This document shows positions 51,107 to 58,770 of a stretch of 64,000 bases of DNA, in pieces. The position numbers and the translations under genes are program-made. The DNA comes from Noviherbaspirillum_A sp047237965 (GTDB lineage: Bacteria; Pseudomonadota; Gammaproteobacteria; Burkholderiales; Burkholderiaceae_D), in contig NZ_JBDFLX010000003.1 of assembly GCF_047237965.1 (NCBI RefSeq), positions 124,001-188,000 of the forward strand, written 5' to 3'. The notes under the pieces were generated by a model that saw nothing but the letters and a program-made list of their open reading frames with translations, was not told the DNA's origin and made no database searches. Numbering within the stretch: the first letter of the stretch is position 1; each line of letters begins with the position of its first letter.

Positions 51107-51930
51107 GGGTTCTGTCGCGTTAGCGGACTAAAGACAGAGTTGTGCCGGCTTCGGCATATGGGCTTACGCTGGACGGACTTGTCCTGCCAACGTATAAAAT
51201 TGGTTGGCAAACGACATGTTATCGCAGCCCGCCATCATGAACTGACCTTTGCGAATCATATGCATCAATTCAATGCCGGCCAGGACTGATCGTGCAGAGC
51301 GAAGTGATTTGAAGCCAAGCATCGGTCGGGTGACGCGTTTGACGGCACGGTGATCTTGCTCCACGATATTGTTGAGATATTTGACTTGCCGGATCTTGAT
51401 CGGGATGTCTCGTTGCGTATTAAGCTGGTCGAGCGCCGCCTTGTTGGCGCCACTTTTGTCCATCGTCACCGTGTCCGGGACATTACTGTGCCGCATGGCT
51501 TTGTCGAAGAAGCGCCTGGCCGCTGATGCATCTCGTTTTGCGGTCAGCAAGAAATCCACGGTCTTTCCTTGCTTGTCCACCGCGCGATAGAGGTACTTCC
51601 ACACGCCTTTGACCTTGATATATGTCTCATCCATGCGCCAGTTTTTACCAACCGCGCGCTTGTGGTTTCGGAAGGCCTTTTCCAATAAAGGCAGAAACCG
51701 GACCGCCCAGCGATTGATCGATGAATGATCGACCGCCACACCTCGCTCCTGCATCATTTCCTCGAGGTGCCGGTAACTCAATGGATAGGCCGCGTACCAG
51801 CGGATGCAGACCAGAATCACATCGATCGGAAAACGCATTCCTTTGGTCTTCAGCATGGCTGCCTGCGCATTATTCAAAGGCAGCAGTCTACCGGACGGCG
51901 AGGACCTCCTCGCTCAATGCGACACAACCC
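51107..51930 (-). mobile_element. IS6-family insertion sequence
   Basis: Imperfect inverted ends (GGGTTCTGTCGCGTTAG at 51107 and, complemented, GGGTTGTGTCGCATTGA ending near 51930) bracket one transposase gene; 824 bases is the normal IS6 size. The 8 bases outside the two ends differ (AAGCTTTT and GCAATCGT), so there is no target duplication, and the TnsB-like gene is cut at the right end. This points to an IS6-mediated adjacent deletion. Confidence 0.88.
51164..51856 (-). CDS. IS6-family transposase
   Basis: The 230-residue transposase has the IS6 layout: IRWYAAYPLSYRHLEEMM with the HTH, then the catalytic DDE in WRMDETYIKVKGVWKYLYRA, VTMDKSGANKAAL and VEQDHRAVKRVTRPM. It is intact. I use the ATG at 51856 (MLKTKGMRFPIDVIL), because the longer frame starts with TTG. 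The element could still be mobile. Confidence 0.93.
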   Translation of the reverse strand: MLKTKGMRFPIDVILVCIRWYAAYPLSYRHLEEMMQERGVAVDHSSINRWAVRFLPLLEKAFRNHKRAVGKNWRMDETYIKVKGVWKYLYRAVDKQGKTVDFLLTAKRDASAARRFFDKAMRHSNVPDTVTMDKSGANKAALDQLNTQRDIPIKIRQVKYLNNIVEQDHRAVKRVTRPMLGFKSLRSARSVLAGIELMHMIRKGQFMMAGCDNMSFANQFYTLAGQVRPA

Positions 51931-52387
51931 GCAATCGTGTCTTGAGGCTTCCATCGGTGCTGATCTGGTCCAGCACCACTGCGCGCTTGTCGAGCTTATG
52001 TTGCAGCCATGTCGCCAACCCCGGATAGCGTTCGAGCAGCAGAGCAAATGTGCCGGCATAGCCGTTCACCGCGCCCGTTGGACTCGCCACCAACGCAGCT
52101 GTACGCGTATAGGATTTGATGTGGACGCCCTTGCTGAGCGCTCGAAATCCAAAGACCTGACCGTCCTCAGCTGGTTTCAGGCAGCGGTCCAGCAGCCAAT
52201 ACAGTTGACGACTGCTGATGCCCGTTTGCTTGGCAATCTCGCGTAATGGTGATCCACTAATATAAAGCTCGATTGCCGCGCGTCGTGCCATGAAGTTGCT
52301 TGTCCGCTCGGCAGGCAAGGCATGATGGTCGACCGCAGGCCACGTACTGGTGTCGATGTGAAGGAAGCTAGCGCGTCGACAGCTCAT
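51914..52387 (-). pseudogene. TnsB/TniA-like transposase, N-terminal fragment
   Basis: The frame starts at ATG 52387, overlapping the stop of the TnsA-like gene by 4 bases, and runs 152 codons before it enters the IS6 end, where it stops within five codons. The text has helix-turn-helix features typical of the N-terminal part of TnsB/Mu-type transposases (LREIAKQTGISSRQLYWLLDR). Full-length relatives have about 600 residues and carry a DDE domain, which is missing here. The fragment cannot transpose the element. Confidence 0.75.
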
Positions 52388-53007
52388 GGTTCTCCCTCCG
52401 CCGGTTCGAACCGTGTCAGCAAGGAAAGCGGCTCGGTCCATAACGATGGTGCGGTCAGTCGCCCGCTGTGCAGCAACGTAAAAACGCCGGCACGCACCAA
52501 GGTGAGATCCATGATGGCGAATTCCTGTTCGATGTGCGTGAGTTGGGTCGGCTTGTAAACAAACCGTCGCACGGCGTCCAGAAGCGGGGCCGTCAAGAGA
52601 TTCTGGCACGAGGTGACCACCGGCAGAATGCGTTCCCAGTTCTCGATCCAGACCCGAGCGGCCGCAAGCTCGGCAGCTGGTACGGCTCGCGCTTCATATT
52701 CCCCGGGCCCTATGTGCGCAATGAATGAGGGCTTACTGTCACCGACGAACAGGAGCCATTCGCAATCTGCCTGCCTTACCCAAAAGTCGGCCAGGTGCTT
52801 CTCATTGCCGATCGTAAAATAAGCCGGACGCTCGCAGTACGCCAGAACCGTTGGATCTGCCTCGAGGCGAAGGCACTGATGATAAATCGCCTCGCCGAAA
52901 CATTGCAGACGGCGCCGCAGCTTGGGACTGTAGACGTCGATACGCCGACTGCCGCGTGGACGACTCATTGAGGCAGGAGCAAGAAAACCGGGTGTCAGTG
53001 GAGTCAT
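52384..53007 (-). CDS. TnsA-like endonuclease of a Tn7-like transposon
   Basis: The 207-residue protein (from ATG 53007) matches the TnsA N-terminal restriction-enzyme-like fold. The visible catalytic pattern is Glu in CFGEAIYHQCLRLEADP, Asp in KHLADFWVRQADC (the LADF replaces the usual PDF) and Lys in VGDSKPS. The C-terminal half is helical. TnsA cuts the 5' ends of the transposon, together with TnsB. Its gene directly precedes the TnsB-like fragment with an ATGA overlap. The start is uncertain; ATG 52968 is an alternative. The rest of the transposon seems deleted. Confidence 0.75.
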   Translation of the reverse strand: MTPLTPGFLAPASMSRPRGSRRIDVYSPKLRRRLQCFGEAIYHQCLRLEADPTVLAYCERPAYFTIGNEKHLADFWVRQADCEWLLFVGDSKPSFIAHIGPGEYEARAVPAAELAAARVWIENWERILPVVTSCQNLLTAPLLDAVRRFVYKPTQLTHIEQEFAIMDLTLVRAGVFTLLHSGRLTAPSLWTEPLSLLTRFEPAEGEP

Positions 53008-53048
53008 ACCGACAACGTACGCCCCAACCCGAATGTTCAAAGCTACGA

Positions 53049-53170
53049 ATAGACAGATTTACTTGCCTTAGCTACGAATCCACAAATTTATTTTCTTTCG
53101 TATGCTGGTAAATTTGTCTACAAAACGACCTGCTTCCTACGGTAGGTGCCGCAAAAATGTAGACAAAATT
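53049..53170. repeat. Candidate TnsB-binding sites at the transposon end
   Basis: Four related sites lie upstream of the TnsA-like gene. ATAGACAGATTT is at 53049-53060 and ATCCACAAATTT at 53078-53089, each preceded by GCTACGA. AAATTTGTCTAC at 53110-53121 is inverted, and TGTAGACAAAATT is at 53158-53170. The shared core is TAGACAAATTT. Repeats of this type are what the TnsB-like transposase binds at the element's end. Confidence 0.55.
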
Positions 53171-53176
53171 GCTTTC

Positions 53177-54742
53177 CTCGACGCGAGAGCAGTCAAAACC
53201 GGAGGCAACCGCTCACTCAAATTTGGCAGCACAGTATTGTCTTAAAAACAATAATGGAGGGCAGTCATGCGGATGGTCATCGAGGCGCGACTTGCAGACA
53301 ATGCCGGCGGTAGTGTACCGATCCGATTGGTTGAATTTGAACGCGCCGATGGCGAACTGATGCGGTTGGGGATCAGCCTGGCTGAAGGAAAACAACTTGT
53401 GTGCGAAGCCCAGCGCGCTTTGGTCAACGCACAAGCAAACGGCTTCGTGGCCGCTTCCAGACATTGCCTGCAGTGCGGCGCAGCCTTGTCAATCAAAGCT
53501 AAGCATACCATCCGATATCGAACGGTTTTCGGTAAGGTGGCCATCGAAAGCCCTCAGCTGCGTGTCTGCAAGTGCAGTCGGGACATGAGCCGCAAGTCAT
53601 TCAGCTCACTTGCAGCCGCGCTACCGGGACGCGTCAGCCCGAAACTGGAATACCTTAGGTAAAGTGGGCAGCGCACCTGCCGTATGCGGTCGCTACCTTG
53701 CTCTTGAAAGAAACTTTGCCGGTCGATCAGGCCATCTCTATCTCTGGCCCCGGGAACTGCGTATGGACGCTCGGACAAGAACTGGAAAACGCCACCGAAA
53801 GGGCGATTCGCGGTGAACGTGCCTACCCACCCGCAAACAGCAAGGTCAAGATTATCGCCCTCGCGGTGGATTCCGCATGCTTACGCCACCGCCCGTCACA
53901 ACAGGGACAGGACGAAGCCAAAATGGCGCAGTATTTCCCCTCGAAGCGGCTTTCATCCACTGGGCGACATGTGAACATCATCGCCGGCCGGGCAGTTCGC
54001 GACGACGGCAGCTGCAAAGTGGTTGGCTACGTCAACCGGGAAGTGACATCGGCCGCGACACGCCTTGACCACTTTCTTTCGGAGCAAGGCGCTGCGCCGG
54101 ACCAAAAGATCACGATCGTCTCCGACGGCGCGGGAGAATTTGAAAAAGCGGCCGACGGTTCCCAAAGGTCATTGACCCGAATTCTGGACTAGTTTTTAAA
54201 TCGCGATGAAACTCCGTGCGATCGAACAATCGGCCCAGAAGTTTGCTGATCTGTCGGCACCCAATGGTCGCTCAGTACCAGATGAAATCGCATCCGCGAT
54301 ATGGCTAACGTGGCATGGCAGGGGTTGCGAAGCAGTCGAAAGACTGAAAAGCCTTCATGAGATGATTGGTCTCGCCCCGGAAGACGCGGCGTACAGGGCG
54401 CTTCGGTGGAATCTGCGAGGCACGTATTAGTACCTCCAATCCAATGCCCAATACCTGGTCAACGATGGATGGCGTTATCGGCGCGGCATGCCCATCAGTA
54501 GCAGCATCGCTGAATCGGCGGTCAATGAAGTCGTCAGCTTGCGTTGTGCGAAGAAGCGGCTGATGCGTTGGACGAATAAGGGGGCACACCTTCTTGTGCA
54601 GGTTCGGGTAGCGGTGCTTAACGGCGAGCTGAAAATGCGCGACATGCCTGATCGACGGCGACCCCACACAGAGGAAAAGAATCACAATTACTGCCAATGC
54701 GTAGCCTAACGATGCCTCTGGTTTTGACTGCTCTCTTCGAGT
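53177..54742 (+). mobile_element. ISKra4-family element, decayed
   Basis: Related terminal repeats (GAGAGCAGTCAAAACC from 53185, and the inverted form ending at 54735, TGCCTCTGGTTTTGACTGCT) bound a gene that has lost its frame in several places. The size of about 1.57 kb fits ISKra4. It sits directly beside the Tn7-like end. Confidence 0.8.
53267..54709 (+). pseudogene. ISKra4-family transposase, disrupted
   Basis: The ATG at 53267 opens the usual MRMVIEARLADNAGGSVPIR and the frame runs to a stop after LEYLR (53660). Further blocks continue in shifted or restarted frames at 53698-54192 (LLKETLPVDQAIS, HVNIIAGRAVRDDG, IVSDGAGEFEKAADG), 54206-54430 (LRAIEQSAQKFADL, then AAYRALRWNLRGTY) and 54488-54709 (MPISSSIAESAVNEVVSLRC). 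Breaks include a frameshift near 53660-53700, a nonsense codon for the Trp after LTRILD and another after RGTY. At least three lesions mean that no active enzyme can be made. Confidence 0.85.
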
Positions 54743-55004
54743 GTGGGGCACACCTCTTTGGTTACGATTGCACCAGTTTCAACCCTAGCTCATGAGCAAG
54801 AGAGCAAAATCAATTAAAGCTGCAGGGAAACATTCATTAAGCGTTTAGAGGGAATGTCTATTCCAGAGAGCTAACCGGTTTTTCGGCTTGCAGTCTTGCG
54901 CGTAAATCTTCCGCTATTGTTGAAATTTTTCCAACACAGTTGCGGCATCAGTTAGTAAACTGTTACTCACCTGTTTTGGTTGCATACCAGGAAATGAAAT
55001 ATTT

Positions 55005-57524
55005 ATGGACGCGAGCAACCGTAAATCCGCCAACGCCTTTGGCAACATGACGACAGCCGACACAGGCTGTCCTTCCAATGGTTTGCTGATTCCTTATTAC
55101 GCCGTCCACGCGGCACGGATCGGAACTTGGGAGCGCCACCTCATTACAAATGAGATGACTATCTCGGCCGTGCTAGCGGGAATCCTCGGGTTGCCGGAGA
55201 AGCAGACCTGTCTTTCGCTCGAACAGTGGGAAGCATTGATCTTTCCCGATGACCTGCCGTTGCTCGGGGATATTCTTGAGGCCGCAATCCAGTCGGGGAC
55301 GCCCATTGACGTAGAGCACCGCTTGCTTGATGTTCACGGAAACGTCCTTTGGATTACATCGCGAGGTGTCGTGTTTCCGGATGAAACAGGGAAACCAATC
55401 AGGGTCGGCGGCGTCGCTGTTGACATTACAGAGAAAAAACTTATTGAGGAATCGCTGCGTGCCAGCGAAGAACGATATCGGCACCTCGCTGAAATGAGTC
55501 CCGACGGCATCATCGTCAATGTCAACGGACGCTATGTCTACGCAAACCAGGCAGCCGCACGGATCCTTGGCACTGACTTGCCAGAAAAAATTATAGGACG
55601 GTCCATGTATGACTTCACTGACGCGGACCAGCGTCAGTTCATCGCAGAACGCGCGCAAAAGTTTCTGCTGAGGGAATCCGAAACCCTCGCGCCGATCGAT
55701 TTGCTCTTCCGCCAAATAAGCGGCGGGTCCATCGACGTACAACTGACTGCCCGATGGACTAGATGGGCAAAGCAACCGGCCATCCAAATCATGCTGCGCG
55801 ATGTCACGGAACTGAAACAGGCGCAAAACCGGCTCCGAATTACCAGCGAACGCTTGCACTTCGCGCTTGAAAGCGCAGGCGAAGGTATTTGGGACTGGGA
55901 TATCGTGAACGACAAGTATGAATTTTCCAGCGGCGTGAGAACGCTCCTCGCCATCCCACTCCATGAGCCGCTTCCAGAATGTGTAACCGAAAGCAATTTC
56001 CTTCATCCGGAAGATACTGTCCGGGTCCACAATGCCTTACATACTTACCTCGCCGGTGCTGCGCCAAGCTACGAATGCGAATTCCGCATCCGTGCCAAGG
56101 ATGGACAATGGAAATGGGTATTGTCCCGTGGCACGATCGTCTCGCGTGACGCCAACGGCAAGCCATTGGTCATGACCGGCACGATGAGCGATATTACCGG
56201 GAGAAAAGAGTCAGAGGCCACCGTGTGGCGGCACGCCAATCTTGATGCATTGACTGGCATTCCCAACCGCCGCCTTTTTCGCGAGCGGTTTGACATGGAA
56301 ATACATCGATCCCAGCGCCACGGACAACAACTGGCCATCCTTTACATTGACCTCGATCGTTTCAAGGAAGTCAACGATCTCTATGGGCACGACGCCGGCG
56401 ATACGCTATTGGTCGCCGCCGTGCAGCGTATGCAGCGTTGTGTCCGGCAGACCGACACCATTGCACGCTTAGGTGGCGACGAGTTCGCCATCATAATGCC
56501 GGAGTTGAATAATTCAGAGCACGTCGACTTTGTATGCCAGAATCTTCTTGGGGGACTTTCTAACCCTTTTCAGGTAAAGAAGGACCATGCGTACATTTCT
56601 GCGAGCATCGGGGTCGCGCTGTACCCAATTGACGCCGCAGACCCAGAGGATTTATTGCGGCGGGCCGACCAGGCCATGTTCGCCGCTAAGCGCAATGGCA
56701 AGAACCAGTTTTGCTACTTCAAACAGTCGATGGATGAGAAGGCTCACCATAAGCTGCGCATCAGCAATGAGTTGCGTTATGCCTTGGACAATGGCCAGAT
56801 GTCCGTGCACTACCAGCCTATTGTCGACCTTTCCAATGGACGCATCATCAAAGCAGAAGCACTGCTGCGCTGGCAGCATCCGACCCTTGGCGCAGTGGAA
56901 CCTTCCGCCTTCATTCCCTATGCAGAAGAGTCTGGTTTGATTAGCCGGCTAGGTGACTGGGTGTTCGCTCAGGCGGCGCAGGCTGCCCAGCGATGGAGTA
57001 TCCATACGAGAGAAATGTTTCAAGTAAGCGTCAACAAGTCACCGTTACAACTCATGCGGCGTACGGCTGATACGGATTCGCTGCGTCATCTCGATGCGAT
57101 GCAAGTTACCGGCAGCCACGTTGCAGTTGAAATCACAGAAGGTATTTTGCTGCATGCACTGCCTAGTGTCATTGAGCGCCTTCAGGACTATCGTAATGCG
57201 GGGGTCCAGGTTGCTATTGATGACTTTGGCACGGGGTACGCTTCCATGACTTACTTGCAATTGTTCCAGATTGATTACCTGAAGATTGACCAGTCCTTCA
57301 TACGTGACATAACCAGCAACCCTGCTCATCACACGATTACAGAAACAATGATTTTGATGGCACATAAGCTTGGTCTGAAAGCGATTGCCGAAGGTGTCGA
57401 GACACAAGAGCAGCTTGACTTTCTGAAGGCGGCTGGCTGCGACTACGCTCAAGGTTTTCTGTTTTCGCCAGCGTTGCCGCCGGAGCAGTTCGAGGAATTG
57501 TTGCGGAGTCGCATGGAACAGTGA
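55005..57524 (+). CDS. PAS-GGDEF-EAL c-di-GMP protein
   Basis: The 839-residue soluble protein carries three PAS-type domains (about 30-150, 155-275 and 285-405, the last with PAC-like DGQWKWVLSRGTIV). A GGDEF domain (LDALTGIPNRRLF, RLGGDEFAII) and an EAL domain (KAEALLRWQH, DDFGTGYASMTYLQ) follow. Both motifs are intact, and RQTD before GGDEF is a possible inhibitory site. No transmembrane segment is visible, so it senses a cytoplasmic signal, possibly through PAS-bound cofactors. ATG 55005 follows AGGAAAT. It stands alone. Confidence 0.92.
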   Translation: MDASNRKSANAFGNMTTADTGCPSNGLLIPYYAVHAARIGTWERHLITNEMTISAVLAGILGLPEKQTCLSLEQWEALIFPDDLPLLGDILEAAIQSGTPIDVEHRLLDVHGNVLWITSRGVVFPDETGKPIRVGGVAVDITEKKLIEESLRASEERYRHLAEMSPDGIIVNVNGRYVYANQAAARILGTDLPEKIIGRSMYDFTDADQRQFIAERAQKFLLRESETLAPIDLLFRQISGGSIDVQLTARWTRWAKQPAIQIMLRDVTELKQAQNRLRITSERLHFALESAGEGIWDWDIVNDKYEFSSGVRTLLAIPLHEPLPECVTESNFLHPEDTVRVHNALHTYLAGAAPSYECEFRIRAKDGQWKWVLSRGTIVSRDANGKPLVMTGTMSDITGRKESEATVWRHANLDALTGIPNRRLFRERFDMEIHRSQRHGQQLAILYIDLDRFKEVNDLYGHDAGDTLLVAAVQRMQRCVRQTDTIARLGGDEFAIIMPELNNSEHVDFVCQNLLGGLSNPFQVKKDHAYISASIGVALYPIDAADPEDLLRRADQAMFAAKRNGKNQFCYFKQSMDEKAHHKLRISNELRYALDNGQMSVHYQPIVDLSNGRIIKAEALLRWQHPTLGAVEPSAFIPYAEESGLISRLGDWVFAQAAQAAQRWSIHTREMFQVSVNKSPLQLMRRTADTDSLRHLDAMQVTGSHVAVEITEGILLHALPSVIERLQDYRNAGVQVAIDDFGTGYASMTYLQLFQIDYLKIDQSFIRDITSNPAHHTITETMILMAHKLGLKAIAEGVETQEQLDFLKAAGCDYAQGFLFSPALPPEQFEELLRSRMEQ

Positions 57525-57583
57525 ATCGGCTTCTGCCACGCGCGCTCACTATTTGCTTTTGGCTTGCTTTCCTATTAATGAAA

Positions 57584-57955
57584 TCACTTTGGACGTCTGG
57601 TATCGCTGAAGGCCGCTTTGTATTTTCGCTGTTCAAACGATGCTTTCTGGCCGGCAAGCGCCCTGTTGCAGGCAACGTGCCCTTGCCGGCCACTTGCTAC
57701 ACCTCTGTCTTCATATTGCCAAGGAATGCCATGTGCAAGTGCTTCCAGACGTTCCAAGTCATTCTCGGTGTGCAATCCCTCTGTGACATCACGCCAAGCC
57801 AAATAAATAGTAAAAGCACAGGAATGGAAATAGGAACCCGAGTTGAGGAAGCTAGGGTCGCGTGCTTCGCATTCTTCCGCATGCCGTATTAGCTCTGTAA
57901 TACGGCTTTCTGCTATTTCCGTTAGATCCTGATAGAAGGAACGGTTCTTTGCCAT
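57584..57955 (-). CDS. Small conserved-looking hypothetical protein
   Basis: The 123-residue protein starts at ATG 57955, which is preceded by GGGGAAG, whereas the longer frame to 58114 lacks a good start. It is soluble and helical at the N-terminus (FYQDLTEIAESRITELIRHA). The central text SFLNSGSYFHSCAFTIYLAW looks structured. I recognise no family. It may be controlled by the Fnr-like site upstream. It is convergent with the PAS-GGDEF-EAL gene, 60 bases away. Confidence 0.55.
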   Translation of the reverse strand: MAKNRSFYQDLTEIAESRITELIRHAEECEARDPSFLNSGSYFHSCAFTIYLAWRDVTEGLHTENDLERLEALAHGIPWQYEDRGVASGRQGHVACNRALAGQKASFEQRKYKAAFSDTRRPK

Positions 57956-58115
57956 GACTTCCCCGAAATAATATTTGTATGGTGCTGGATTTGTGCCGAC
58001 CGCCAGCTCCGGTGGACACGACCAACTTTCTTGGAAACATCGTCTCACTCCAATAGCCGCATGGGGCGGAATGTTACTAATTAATCCTTTAATGAATTCA
58101 CCTTTCCATACCACT

Positions 58116-58129
58116 TTGATCTAGGTCAA
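58116..58129. promoter_or_regulatory. Fnr/Anr-like box
   Basis: TTGATCTAGGTCAA matches the consensus TTGAT-N4-ATCAA at 9 of 10 positions and is centred about 168 bases upstream of the small minus-strand gene at 57955. It could place that gene under oxygen control. One match could also arise by chance. Confidence 0.35.
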
Positions 58130-58770
58130 TGCCAAAGCAACTTTGAATTGCAATGCGTTTTTTCGTGGTAAACAGACGGCTTTCAAGCCGATCTGATTGT
58201 TGTTGCACCATAGGTATATATTTTCTGTGCACAACGGTTAACTAGCAGGACTTAGGCTGTTCTTGAAGCAATGTTGACTAACAGGTCCTACTTCTCGACA
58301 GGCGCCATTAGCCGAAAGCGCTTTTAATTTTCTTCGCGGTTGGACGGATCTGCTGGTCGTAACTTCCCGCAGTCAGGCATGAAGTAGGAAAAAGCAGCGA
58401 AATGGAAGAAAGCCTAAGTGGGCTTTCAACAAGCCGCATAAACGTGAATGTCTGCTTCTTGCTTGGTATCTGCCGTTCGCCTCTCTCTCATGCGAATGAG
58501 GAAAATGGCTGGCTATCGCTATAGACGGGACAGGAAAATCTACCGGATGCGCATCTTTGAGCCTGATGAAGTATGACAGAGCCGCCACAGCTGCCCGACC
58601 CAGTACTGCCGAATGTGACTGCAGGAATACCATGGCCATTCCGCTTATAATGCGCCGCTACTCGCTTCGTCTACAGCACAAGGTGGCTCTCTACTTTGCA
58701 ACCCCTACCGAAACGCCAAGCGAGCCGCTTTGTACTTAGAAAGCTTGTCTAGGTTGCATCAAGTCGTTCA
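58130..58770. other. Intergenic region, no gene seen
   Basis: About 640 bases lie between the small hypothetical gene and the end of the large hybrid kinase gene. Short open frames (such as the 88-codon one at 58373-58639) have no family resemblance or ribosome site. I see no RNA structure. Confidence 0.45.
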
